From an uncultured Microbacterium sp. (GTDB taxonomy: Bacteria > Actinomycetota > Actinomycetes > Actinomycetales > Microbacteriaceae), in the NCBI GenBank assembly GCA_913774665.1, contig CAJYHN010000008.1, positions 92,788 to 156,787 on the forward strand: a stretch of 64,000 bases of DNA, given 5' to 3'. Position 1 is the stretch's first letter. Every line of letters begins with the position of its first letter. Made by a program: the position numbers and the translations under genes. Of the stretch, positions 49,554 to 57,340 are shown piece by piece. The notes under the pieces are model-generated. The model searched no databases and had not been told where the DNA came from. It saw only the letters and a list, made by a program, of their open reading frames with translations.

Positions 49554-50321
49554 ATGGAACGGCACTCCGACACGCGGGGCCCGTGGTCAGCGAGCAGACG
49601 CCCCGTGCCGCCCATCCCTCGGATGGCGGCGACGATCGCACAGCGCGTGCTCGTGAACTACCGCGTCGACCCCGACGTGGCAGGGTCACTCCTGCCCGAC
49701 GGCATCCGACCCCAGCTCGTCGGCGGGAGCGCCGTGGCCGGCGTCTGCCTGATCCATCTCACCGCCTTCCGCCCCGCATGGTTCGCTCCGGCGATCGGCC
49801 ACCGCAGCCGCAACGCCGCTCACCGCATCGCGGTCGAATGGGACACCGCCGAGGGCCCGCAGACCGGCGTCTACATCCCCCGTCGCCACAGTTCGTCCCT
49901 TCTGGCACGACTGGTCGGCGGACGCGTCTTCCCCGGGACGCACATCGCCGCGCGCGTCGACTTCCGCACCACCGCCGACGACCTCGAGGTCCGCGTCGAG
50001 GCCGACGACCTGCGCGTCCGCGTCGCCGCGCGTCAGGGTCCCGGCATCCCGTTCCGCAGTGACCTCTTCGAGACCCTCGAGCAGTCCTCGGCTTTCTTCC
50101 GGAAGGATGCCGTGGGCTGGTCGCCCACCCGCTCGGGTGCGCTCGAGGGGCTCCGGCTCGATACCGACGCGTGGAAGGTCGAGCCGATCGACGTCACCGC
50201 CCTCTCCTCGACCTTCTTCGACGCCCTGCCCGACGGCGCAGCGCAGTTCGACCACGCCCTCCTCATGCGCGACGTGCCGACGCGGTGGAGCAGCGTTTCG
50301 ACACCCGCGGCGATCTCGTGA
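49554..50321 (+). CDS. DUF2071-like (acetoacetate-decarboxylase-fold) protein
   Basis: 255 residues. PPIPRMAATIAQRVLVNYRVDPDVAGSLLPDGIRPQLV resembles the start of DUF2071/YqjF-type proteins, which share the acetoacetate decarboxylase fold. No clear Schiff-base Lys is seen. GAAGGAG lies 6 nt before the ATG. Probably repressed by the divergent ArsR protein. Confidence 0.7.
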   Translation: MERHSDTRGPWSASRRPVPPIPRMAATIAQRVLVNYRVDPDVAGSLLPDGIRPQLVGGSAVAGVCLIHLTAFRPAWFAPAIGHRSRNAAHRIAVEWDTAEGPQTGVYIPRRHSSSLLARLVGGRVFPGTHIAARVDFRTTADDLEVRVEADDLRVRVAARQGPGIPFRSDLFETLEQSSAFFRKDAVGWSPTRSGALEGLRLDTDAWKVEPIDVTALSSTFFDALPDGAAQFDHALLMRDVPTRWSSVSTPAAIS

Positions 50322-50328
50322 CTGCTGT

Positions 50329-50334
50329 CAGACT
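50329..50334 (+). promoter_or_regulatory. -10 hexamer CAGACT
   Basis: 6 nt before the ATG at 50341. Confidence 0.35.
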
Positions 50335-50340
50335 GGACGC

Positions 50341-50565
50341 ATGACCTCCTCCGCGCCCCAGGATGTGCCCGTCGGCAGCGAGGGCATCCGCCTCGGCCCC
50401 TTCATGAAGTTCGCCAACATCCTCGACTCCGGCGGAGACGTCAAAGAGGCCATCATCGACGGCTACGTCGAGGTCAACGGCGAGGTCGAGCGCCGCCGCG
50501 GCCGCCAGCTGCAGGTGGGCGACGTCGTGACCTTCGAGGGCCGCTCTTTCCGCGTGCAGGCCTGA
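50341..50565 (+). CDS. S4-domain RNA-binding protein (YaaA/RlbA-like)
   Basis: 74 residues, a single S4 domain: IRLGPFMKFANILDSGGDVKEAIIDGYVEVNGEVERRRGRQLQVGDVV. Matches the small ribosome-associated S4 proteins of the YaaA/RlbA type. Followed by a hairpin terminator. Confidence 0.88.
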   Translation: MTSSAPQDVPVGSEGIRLGPFMKFANILDSGGDVKEAIIDGYVEVNGEVERRRGRQLQVGDVVTFEGRSFRVQA

Positions 50566-50580
50566 CCCGCAGCACGCGAA

Positions 50581-50611
50581 AGGCCCGCCACCCCGACGGG
50601 GAAGCGGGCCT
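50581..50611 (+). terminator. Hairpin terminator after the S4 gene
   Basis: AGGCCCGC (50581-50588) and GCGGGCCT (50604-50611); no long U-tract follows. Confidence 0.6.
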
Positions 50612-50651
50612 CGGCACACCCCGCGCTCGTGACACGGGATGCCGCTCGAGC

Positions 50652-50948
50652 TCAGTGCTCGTCGTAGTGATCCGCGTGCAGCGCGTGACGGTGGCCGTCG
50701 TGCACGTAGTCGGCGTGGTCGTCGTGCGTCACCTTCTCGTGGCCGCAGTCGTCACCGTGACGGTGCTCCTCGACGCCGTGCTCGGCCTTCGACTCGTGCT
50801 CGTCGTAGTGATCGCCGTGCAGCGCGTGGTGATGCGTGCCGTGCACGTAGTCGACGTGGTCGCCGTGCTCGATCTTCTGGTGGCCGCAGTCGTCGCCGTG
50901 CGCGTGCTCGTCGACGGAGTGCTCGGCGTGAGTGTCGGCAATGCTCAT
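50652..50948 (-). CDS. Histidine-rich metal-binding protein with an internal duplication
   Basis: 98 residues with 26 His plus many Asp/Glu. A unit of about 38 residues is present twice: EHAHGDDCGH...VHGTHHHALHGDHYDEHE and EHRHGDDCGH...VHDGHRHALHADHYDEH, each with one Cys in HGDDCGH. No signal peptide. It probably buffers or stores zinc (or nickel). Its start overlaps the stop of an SmtB-like repressor (ATGA), and a Zur-box locus lies next door, so zinc is the best guess. Confidence 0.82.
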   Translation of the reverse strand: MSIADTHAEHSVDEHAHGDDCGHQKIEHGDHVDYVHGTHHHALHGDHYDEHESKAEHGVEEHRHGDDCGHEKVTHDDHADYVHDGHRHALHADHYDEH

Positions 50949-51274
50949 TGTTCGTTCCCCTTATCGGTCGGTTCGGTGACGTGGGCGATCGCATCGAGCA
51001 CGACGTGAGCGACGTGCTGGTCGGCGAGGGCGTAACGGATCTCTTTGCCCTCGCGTTCCGAGCTCACGAGTCCCGACTGCCGCAGGGTTCGCAAGTGCTG
51101 AGACACCAACGGCTGCGACAATCCGGCGCGCTCCGCGAGCGCACCGACCGTGAGCTGTTCGCGGCTCAACAGCCAGACGAGCGCGAGTCGCGACTCGTTG
51201 CCGAGAACCTTGAACAGCTCGGCAGCGTCGTCGAGCCCGGCGATCGTTTCCACATCCGATAGACCACCACACAT
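50945..51274 (-). CDS. ArsR/SmtB-family metal-responsive repressor
   Basis: 109 residues. HTH core ELFKVLGNESRLALVWLLSREQLTVGALAERAGLSQPLVSQHLRTLRQSGLV, wing SEREGKEIRYAL, and a C-terminal helix DQHVAHVVLDAIAHVTE whose DxH...H pattern fits the alpha-5 zinc site of SmtB/CzrA. Co-translated with the His-rich protein. The ATG at 51274 lies inside an imperfect palindrome, so the gene is probably autoregulated. Confidence 0.88.
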   Translation of the reverse strand: MCGGLSDVETIAGLDDAAELFKVLGNESRLALVWLLSREQLTVGALAERAGLSQPLVSQHLRTLRQSGLVSSEREGKEIRYALADQHVAHVVLDAIAHVTEPTDKGNEQ

Positions 51275-51295
51275 ATGCACGGATTGCAATGTGTG
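51268..51295. promoter_or_regulatory. SmtB-type operator overlapping the repressor start
   Basis: CACACATATGCA-N5-TGCAATGTGTG, an imperfect inverted repeat of the kind bound by SmtB/CzrA proteins. Confidence 0.6.
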
Positions 51296-51344
51296 TACGT
51301 TTTTGGGAACTGTTCTCGTTTCCGTTATCGGGACACTCGAACGC

Positions 51345-51467
51345 TCACCCCTGTCGCCCCTTGAAGCGAGGGTTGAGCTTGTTGATCACGAACACCTTGC
51401 CGCGTCGGCGCACGACCTGTGCGCCGGGCTGCTTCTTCAGGGACTTGATCGACGCGCGGACCTTCAT
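51345..51467 (-). CDS. rpmJ: Ribosomal protein bL36, zinc-independent (C-minus) paralogue
   Basis: 40 residues, [20 protein letters not shown] then [20 protein letters not shown]. The C-plus form has Cys at about 11, 14 and 27 and His at about 33 to bind zinc; all four are absent here, so this is the paralogue made under zinc starvation to replace the zinc-containing protein. AAGGAGG precedes the ATG, and a perfect Zur-type palindrome lies 14 nt further upstream, which fits Zur control. Confidence 0.93.
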   Translation of the reverse strand: MKVRASIKSLKKQPGAQVVRRRGKVFVINKLNPRFKGRQG

Positions 51468-51480
51468 GGCATCCTCCTTG

Positions 51481-51497
51481 TTGATAAGCGTTATCAA
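51481..51497. promoter_or_regulatory. Zur box
   Basis: TTGATAAGCGTTATCAA, perfect 7-3-7 palindrome matching Zur boxes, between the divergent bL36 and CobW-like genes. Confidence 0.8.
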
Positions 51498-51546
51498 TAA
51501 CACGCTAGAGTGTCCCCACTCCCCCGACAAATGAGAGGTGGATGCC

Positions 51547-52542
51547 ATGCCCCGCACGATCGCCATCATGGGCGTGTGCGCCCCCGAGCGCCGCACCTAC
51601 GCGGAGCGCACAGCCGTCGCGCTCTCCCGCCCCCTTCACCTGCTGCGCTACGCCGACCTGCGCGTGTCCCACGCGCTCCCCCTCCCCCGCCCGCGCGCAG
51701 ACGACGCGCAGACGGTGGTCGACCTCGGCACCGACGTCGACCTGATCCACGCGATCGCGGCGCGCGGTGGGTCGGAGGTCGAAGCGGTGTGCGTGGTCGA
51801 CGCGCGCCACATGGTCGGCGACCTTCTCGACGACACCGCCCTGTCGGCATCCGCGAAGCCCGGTGACACCCGCGGCGACGTCGGCGCCCGGGCGCGTCAA
51901 GCCGCGCTGGCGCTCGAGCTCGCGACGCGCATCATCTGGGTGAATTGGGAGCAGGTCCCCACGGCGGCACTCGCGGTGCAGATGGCGCTGGCCTCGCACC
52001 TGAATCCCGCGGCCGTCATGCGGCTGTCACGCGACCCCCTCAGCGATCTGCACTCCGCCGCCACGCACGACGGCGAGATCCTGGAGCGAGCGGGGTGGGT
52101 GCGTGCGCTGAACGGCGAACACGACCCGTACATGCGCGACAACCGCGTGATGACGCTCGTGTACGAGCAGGTGCGGCCGTTCCACCCCGCGCGCCTCTCG
52201 ACGGCCCTCGATCGCCTCGACGCGGGAGCGGCCGGCCGACTCGTGCGCTCGGCCGGGTTCTGCCGCTTGGCATCGCGCCCCGGCATCCTGGCCCGCTGGG
52301 AACACGTCGGATCCGCGATGTGGATCGAGCCGCTCGGCGCCGACGACGGCCGCATGGGCCTGGGGCAGGAGATCGTCTTCACCGGTCTCGACATGTCGGC
52401 CCCCAAGCTCGCTCACGTGCTCGACGAGGCCGCCCTGAGCGACGACGAGCTCGCGGCCGGGGCCTCGGCGTGGCTCGCCTTCGACGATCCGCTTCCGGCC
52501 TGGCCCGCGGTGGAGTCCGCGATCCCGGATGGTACGGACTGA
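51547..52542 (+). CDS. CobW/COG0523-family protein lacking the Walker A GTP-binding loop
   Basis: 331 residues. The first strand IAIMGV should be followed by a GxxGxGKT P-loop; instead it reads [16 protein letters not shown] (11-26), and no CxCC metal motif follows. The C-terminal half is a recognisable CobW_C domain ([40 protein letters not shown]). It shares a Zur box with the C-minus bL36 gene. In mycobacteria the CobW-like Mrf of the Zur-controlled C-minus operon remodels ribosomes; this protein could be the counterpart, acting without GTP. GAGAGGTGG precedes the ATG. Confidence 0.78.
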   Translation: MPRTIAIMGVCAPERRTYAERTAVALSRPLHLLRYADLRVSHALPLPRPRADDAQTVVDLGTDVDLIHAIAARGGSEVEAVCVVDARHMVGDLLDDTALSASAKPGDTRGDVGARARQAALALELATRIIWVNWEQVPTAALAVQMALASHLNPAAVMRLSRDPLSDLHSAATHDGEILERAGWVRALNGEHDPYMRDNRVMTLVYEQVRPFHPARLSTALDRLDAGAAGRLVRSAGFCRLASRPGILARWEHVGSAMWIEPLGADDGRMGLGQEIVFTGLDMSAPKLAHVLDEAALSDDELAAGASAWLAFDDPLPAWPAVESAIPDGTD

Positions 52543-52585
52543 CCCTGTCAAGCCGGTCGCCCGCGACGTGGCGAGGGAGGAACGT

Positions 52586-52801
52586 GTGCGCATGAGCACT
52601 CCTGACATCCCCTCCCGCCACTCCGACGACGCGCGCGCCGACTCGGCCGCTCCCACCGACGCCGTCACGGACGAGGTCCGCGAAGACGCCGCCGAGGCCG
52701 AGGAGCACGTGAACCTCGATGACCGCACCGGCGGTGCGCTCGACGGCGACGCCGCTCCTGCCGACGACCCCGGCTTCCCCGCCGCCGAAGGTCACGCCTG
52801 A
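52586..52801 (+). CDS. Small acidic protein
   Basis: 71 residues, almost entirely Asp, Glu, Ala, Ser and Pro; probably disordered. GGGAGG lies 5 nt before the GTG at 52586, which is preferred over the ATG two codons later. No family recognised. Confidence 0.6.
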   Translation: MRMSTPDIPSRHSDDARADSAAPTDAVTDEVREDAAEAEEHVNLDDRTGGALDGDAAPADDPGFPAAEGHA

Positions 52802-52884
52802 TCCACTGCGCCGACGGGGCGCCCATCCTGCTGCGGCAGGGGGTGCCCCCTTCGATCGCGCGGTCTCGATGACCGCGCGGGTCG

Positions 52885-53973
52885 CTAGGCGATGCGGGTC
52901 CCCGGGGGCAACCTCTTCGCGGGCGTCCGCGTGCGGGCGATGCCCCACGCGAGCAACGCGCCCGCCAGCAGGAGCTGCGCGAACAGCCCGACGAACCAGC
53001 TCGGCGCGGTCCCCTCGATGCGCTCCTCGGTGCTCGGGAAGTCGTCGACATTGAGACCGCGCGACAGTGAGCACCCGTCGAACGAGGGGGTTTCCTCGGG
53101 CGTCAACTGCGCGGAGCGGACCCCGGCGGCGATCTGCGAGAACAGATCTGTCGGGTTGCCGTTCTCGTACGTCGGCGGAGTCGCGTCGGCGAGGATCACG
53201 AAGGGGTTGGCCGCGAGGATCCACCAGACGCGATCGAACCGGGGCTGCTCGGAGACGTAGCTCGACTCCACACACGGCAGATCGTCATAGCTCGGGCAGT
53301 TCGGCGAGGTCGACGGCGAACTCAGGTCGCACCCCAGGGGCAGCGCGTTCCAGTCGACGTCACGGCTGATGGTCGTCGTCTGCGTGCGCAGCGCCGCCCC
53401 GCCGAGGCCGAACGCGATGAGCGTGCCCACGGTCAGCGCCGCGACGAGCAGGTACGTGGACGCGACCGAGAAGATCGGCCGGGCGATCACCGCGCTCAGC
53501 CCCACCCCGATCGCCGCGACGACGCCGACCTCGATGATCAGGATGAGCAGCGACGTGACGATCGCACCGGGATTGAGTTCGCCGGCGAGAGTAGCCACGA
53601 CGAGGAAGGGCAGCGCCACGACGAGGAAGGCCAGCCCCGAGATCCAGGCGGCGAGGAACTTGCCGATCACGATCTCGCTCGTGGTGACCAGGGTGACCTG
53701 CACGGGCGCGAGGGTCGCGGCATCCCGATCGCCGTTCACCGCACTCCCGCTCAGGGTGGGCGAAACCAACAGGGTGAGCAACAGGACGAGCATGATGACG
53801 AGCGAGAAGAACCACTCGCTCCCCCCGGTCGTCAGCGAGAACGCGGCGAAGGAGAGGCTCAACAGCGCGACGAGGATGACGGCGAAGATTCCGAGGAGCA
53901 CATACCACCCCACGGAGCGCACGCGCTGACGCAGCTCGATGCCGACGATCGTGCGCAGGCGATGCAGGTTCAC
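52885..53973 (-). CDS. ABC-2-type transporter permease
   Basis: 362 residues with about six to seven membrane segments: one at 20-45, a cluster at 75-230, a large extracytoplasmic loop (about 235-325) with several Cys (GCDLSS, NCPSYDDLPC, DGCSLS), and a final segment near 330-350. Pairs with the ATPase by a GTGA overlap. The Cys-containing loop is unusual and may be disulfide-stabilised. Confidence 0.83.
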   Translation of the reverse strand: MNLHRLRTIVGIELRQRVRSVGWYVLLGIFAVILVALLSLSFAAFSLTTGGSEWFFSLVIMLVLLLTLLVSPTLSGSAVNGDRDAATLAPVQVTLVTTSEIVIGKFLAAWISGLAFLVVALPFLVVATLAGELNPGAIVTSLLILIIEVGVVAAIGVGLSAVIARPIFSVASTYLLVAALTVGTLIAFGLGGAALRTQTTTISRDVDWNALPLGCDLSSPSTSPNCPSYDDLPCVESSYVSEQPRFDRVWWILAANPFVILADATPPTYENGNPTDLFSQIAAGVRSAQLTPEETPSFDGCSLSRGLNVDDFPSTEERIEGTAPSWFVGLFAQLLLAGALLAWGIARTRTPAKRLPPGTRIA

Positions 53974-55025
53974 GAGGGGCTCCCGTCGTCGGTGCGATCG
54001 GCGCCCGTCGCGGAAGGTGCGGCGGGCGGCGCCCACGAACCGGGCGGAGAAGCCGCGTGCGGACCATCGGGGAGGTCGGGGGTCGGAGGCGAGGCGTCGG
54101 CCCTCAGGTCGAGGAACGCGTGCTCGAGATCGCCCACCGCCGGGGCGAACTCGACGACCGGAAGCCCGGCGCTCACGAGCGAGCGCAGCCCCGCGACCGC
54201 CGCCGCCTCGTCGGCGAAGGGGACGAGGACGTCGCGCCGTTCGACCCGCACCTCTTCGGCCGTGCGCCCGAGGGCGGCAGCGACGTCGTCGCGCACGGAC
54301 TCGGTCGACCGAGCGAGGTCTGCGGCGACACGCACCCGCCACACCCGCACGCGGGTCGCTGCGGCGGCGACGCGATCCGTGCCGACCGTCCGCCCGTCGA
54401 CCATGAAGACGGCGTCGTCGACGACCTCTTCGAGCTCGGACAGCACGTGGCTCGAGATGAGGATCGTGCGCCCCTCGGCGGCGAGCCGCCGCAGCAGCAC
54501 GCGCAAGGCGATACGCGCCTGAGGGTCGAGGCCCGACGCCGGCTCATCGAGCAGCAGCACGCGCGGGTCGTGCACGAGAGCCCGCGCGAGCGCCAACCTC
54601 TGCTTCTGCCCGCGAGACAGCACGCGAGCGGGCGAGGCGGCGAGCGCACCGAGGTCGACGAGCTCCAGCAGGTGGTCGGCCCGGGCCCGCGCGTCCTCGC
54701 GCGAGAGGTCGTAGAGCTGCGCCGTGGCCACCAGCACCTCGCGCGAGGTGAGACTCGGCCACGCGCCCAGGGAGTCCGGCATCCATCCGAGGAGGCGACG
54801 AGCGCCGGCCGGGTCGGACACGGGGTCGATGCCGTCGATGCGCATCTCGCCCTCATCGGGTCGCAGCAGGGACGCGAGCAGGAGCATGAGGGTCGTCTTG
54901 CCCGAGCCGTTGGGCCCGACGAGTCCGGTGACCCGGCCGGGGCGGGCGGTGAACGTCACCTGCTGCACGGCGTGGACCGCGCCGAAGGACCGTTTGACTC
55001 CTGCGACGTCGATACCGGCATCCAT
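53970..55025 (-). CDS. ABC transporter ATP-binding protein
   Basis: 351 residues. Walker A GPNGSGKTT (38-46), Q-loop region, signature LSRGQKQRLALARAL, Walker B VLLLDEPASGLD, and H-loop ISSHVLSE. The signature has Arg in place of the first Gly (LSRGQ), seen in some ABC-2 exporters. A C-terminal extension (about 225-351) has an ACT-like part and a Pro-rich disordered tail. TATGGT, 6 nt upstream, supports the ATG at 55025. Confidence 0.87.
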   Translation of the reverse strand: MDAGIDVAGVKRSFGAVHAVQQVTFTARPGRVTGLVGPNGSGKTTLMLLLASLLRPDEGEMRIDGIDPVSDPAGARRLLGWMPDSLGAWPSLTSREVLVATAQLYDLSREDARARADHLLELVDLGALAASPARVLSRGQKQRLALARALVHDPRVLLLDEPASGLDPQARIALRVLLRRLAAEGRTILISSHVLSELEEVVDDAVFMVDGRTVGTDRVAAAATRVRVWRVRVAADLARSTESVRDDVAAALGRTAEEVRVERRDVLVPFADEAAAVAGLRSLVSAGLPVVEFAPAVGDLEHAFLDLRADASPPTPDLPDGPHAASPPGSWAPPAAPSATGADRTDDGSPS

Positions 55026-55031
55026 AGCCTC

Positions 55032-55037
55032 ACCATA
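55032..55037 (-). promoter_or_regulatory. -10 hexamer TATGGT
   Basis: Minus strand, 6 nt before the ATG at 55025. Confidence 0.5.
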
Positions 55038-55157
55038 GAGGGAGCCTCCGACACCCCCGAGGGCCGCCGACGTCGATCCCCCCGCCCGCCCTCGGCGATT
55101 CCGCTGTGCGCCCGAGATTCACGGCAGCTCACCGCCCGCGCGTGTCTCCGAGGTGAT

Positions 55158-56087
55158 TCAGGATGCCGCGAGCTCCCGCCCCAGGGCATCGCCCGACGCC
55201 CACGCGGTGCGCACGGCGGCGCTGTCGCCCCACGCGTCTCCGCAGGCCGAGAGCCCCGGCGAGCGGAAGAACGGCTGCCCGGTCGTTCCGGCGGGCCGGG
55301 CGAAGGTCCAGCGATGCGCGCGCGTCGACACCGGCTCGACGTCGATGCGCAGCAACCGCCGGGTCGCCGCGAGCACCGGCGCGATCGCCGCCTCGGGGTC
55401 ATCGAGGTGCTGCCGGGCGCGGTCCGCCGTGGTGTGGACGACGAGCACGGGGGCGTCGTCGCCGCGACGATCGCCGTCGTCGGCGATGAAAGACACGTCC
55501 GCGTCACCGTCGGCGAAGGCGCCGTGCAGGTCGGCATCCCACCGCCGTCGATCCCACCGCAGGACGACGGCGATGACCGGTTCCCACTCCTGCGCGCCGC
55601 CGGGGGCTTCGCCGGTCAGGCGGGCCGCCTGCGGGGCCGGCATCGCCAGGACGACCTCGCCCGCGTCCTCGCCGTCGACGCGGAAGGGCGCCGCGCTCTC
55701 GACGACGCGCCCCGACGAGACGTCGAGGCCCTCGGCCAGGTCGAGGGCGAGCGATCGCAACCCGCCGGGAGCGGCCCATCGCATCGGTCCGGGCTTGGGC
55801 GACCACCCGCCGTCGGCGTCGATCACCTGGAACGTGTCGGTCCACGGCCGCGCGAGCTCGCGCTCCTCCCAGTCGGCGACGACGTGCGCGAAGCCCTCCG
55901 CCTCACCGACCACGAAGTACGAGGCCCCGAGGTCCACGGGTCGACCGTCGATCGTGCGGCTCGACAGACGTCCGCCCACCCGGCGCCCTCGGTCGAGCAC
56001 GCGCACCGAGCGACCGGCATCCTGAACCGCCCGCGCGCACGCGAGCCCCGAGATTCCGCCGCCGACCACCGTCACATCCGTCGTCAT
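55158..56087 (-). CDS. FAD-dependent oxidoreductase, renalase/amine-oxidase-like
   Basis: 309 residues. DVTVVGGGISGLACARAVQDAG (4-25), VLDRGRRVGGRLSSR, GASYFV, and C-terminal SPGLSACGDAWGDSAAVRTAWASGDALG, the layout of bacterial renalase-like enzymes. Renalases oxidise abnormal NAD(P)H isomers; that activity here is inferred from family resemblance. CAGGAT lies 6 nt before the ATG at 56087. Confidence 0.82.
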   Translation of the reverse strand: MTTDVTVVGGGISGLACARAVQDAGRSVRVLDRGRRVGGRLSSRTIDGRPVDLGASYFVVGEAEGFAHVVADWEERELARPWTDTFQVIDADGGWSPKPGPMRWAAPGGLRSLALDLAEGLDVSSGRVVESAAPFRVDGEDAGEVVLAMPAPQAARLTGEAPGGAQEWEPVIAVVLRWDRRRWDADLHGAFADGDADVSFIADDGDRRGDDAPVLVVHTTADRARQHLDDPEAAIAPVLAATRRLLRIDVEPVSTRAHRWTFARPAGTTGQPFFRSPGLSACGDAWGDSAAVRTAWASGDALGRELAAS

Positions 56088-56093
56088 GCGGCC

Positions 56094-56099
56094 ATCCTG
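56094..56099 (-). promoter_or_regulatory. -10 hexamer CAGGAT
   Basis: Minus strand, 6 nt before the ATG at 56087. Confidence 0.35.
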
Positions 56100-56135
56100 T
56101 CGGCTGCGCGCGCGCCGGGGGTCGGGGTTGCGCGG

Positions 56136-56218
56136 GGCGAAACTCCTGAGAACCGTCGCTTCAACGCCGTCCAGGAGCCGAAAAGCCCGGGACGGGGGAC
56201 GGAACTCAGGAGTTTCGC
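56136..56218. repeat. Inverted repeat spanning the end of the GDPD gene
   Basis: Arms GCGAAACTCCTGAG (56137-56150) and CTCAGGAGTTTCGC (56205-56218), perfect 14 bp, with an extra CCGTC/GACGG pair inside. The right arm covers the last codons and stop of the GDPD gene. Confidence 0.7.
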
Positions 56219-57198
56219 GCCGTCCCGAAGAAGTCGACGCCCAGATCGGGGTGATCCACGAACACGCCGTCGAGCTCGGCATCGCGCAGGACGGCCCACT
56301 CGCCTCGCCAGTCGCCGAACGTCCGCTCACTCCCCGGCGCTCGGTGCACCGGCAGCAGGAAGGCGTTCTCGGGTCGGCACGTCCAGGTCAACACCCGCAG
56401 GCCCCGATCCTGCGCCTCGCGCACGAACCGCGCGGGCCCGCGCGCAGCGCCGCGCTCATCGGGCACGAGCACCGAGAGCTTGTCCGGGCTGATGCCCTGC
56501 ACCTCGCCGGCGAGGGCGTCAAGACCCGCCGTGGTCAGCATGGAGGCGTATGGGGCGGCGTCCGCTCCGTCGCGCTCCCTCAGGTCCCACGGCGTCCCCT
56601 CCGCCTCGATGAGCTGAACGAGCGGAACCCGGATGCCGCGCTCTCGCAGCCGCGCCAGCACCAGGGGCTCGAACGACTCGATGACGAGGGCGTCCTCGGC
56701 ATCCCGCCATCCCGCGGCGCGCAGTTCGGCGTCGACGAGATCGGCCAGGTCGAACCCGAGTCGAGCGAACGTCGCCGCGTGCTTGATCTCGAGCACCACA
56801 GCCACCCCGCCCTGCCGGGCGAGGTCGAGGACGTCGCGAAGGCGCAGCACCGGTTCGGTGTCGTCGTGTACCGCACTATCGGGGCGGAGGGCGGGGATCC
56901 GCTCGCGGCACTGCAGCGTCCGCAGCTCTTCCCACGTGAAGTCCTCGACGAACCAGCCGGTCAGGTGCTCGCCGTCGACGAGCTTCGAGGTTCGTCGTTC
57001 GGCGAACTCCGGTCGCGTCGACACGTCCGTGGTGCCCGAGATCTCGTTCTCGTGCCGCACGACCAGCACGCCGTCCTTCGAGGGGACGACGTCGGGCTCG
57101 ACGGCATCCACCCCCTCCGCGATCGCCCGTAGATACGAGCTGCGCGAGTGCTCGGGCAGGTACCCGGGGGCACCGCGATGACCGATGACGAGAGGCAC
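56206..57198 (-). CDS. Glycerophosphodiester phosphodiesterase (GDPD/GlpQ family)
   Basis: 330 residues. The family start VIGHRGAPGYLPEHS (4-18) holds the catalytic His, followed by EPDVVPSKDGVLVVRHE with the metal-binding Glu/Asp and second His, and late WTCRPENAF. Hydrolyses glycerophosphodiesters to glycerol-3-phosphate and an alcohol. No signal peptide, so cytosolic. Start GTG at 57198 with TACCGT 6 nt upstream. Its 3' end overlaps an inverted repeat. Confidence 0.88.
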   Translation of the reverse strand: MPLVIGHRGAPGYLPEHSRSSYLRAIAEGVDAVEPDVVPSKDGVLVVRHENEISGTTDVSTRPEFAERRTSKLVDGEHLTGWFVEDFTWEELRTLQCRERIPALRPDSAVHDDTEPVLRLRDVLDLARQGGVAVVLEIKHAATFARLGFDLADLVDAELRAAGWRDAEDALVIESFEPLVLARLRERGIRVPLVQLIEAEGTPWDLRERDGADAAPYASMLTTAGLDALAGEVQGISPDKLSVLVPDERGAARGPARFVREAQDRGLRVLTWTCRPENAFLLPVHRAPGSERTFGDWRGEWAVLRDAELDGVFVDHPDLGVDFFGTARNS

Positions 57199-57204
57199 GG
57201 CGAC

Positions 57205-57210
57205 ACGGTA
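57205..57210 (-). promoter_or_regulatory. -10 hexamer TACCGT
   Basis: Minus strand, 6 nt before the GTG at 57198. Confidence 0.5.
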
Positions 57211-57297
57211 CCGATGCCGGGTGAATAACGAGTGCGCTCAGAGCAGAATCCCAGTCAGCACAAGGAATCCACGTCCCCGCTCGGCTAGTGTTGTCTG

Positions 57298-57312
57298 ACA
57301 GCACGGTGCTGT
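57298..57312. promoter_or_regulatory. Palindrome ACAGCAC-G-GTGCTGT upstream of the YccA-like gene
   Basis: Perfect 7-1-7 palindrome ending 28 nt before the GTG at 57341. Ligand unknown. Confidence 0.4.
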
Positions 57313-57340
57313 GATCACCATCTTTGGAGTGTGAGTTCCC

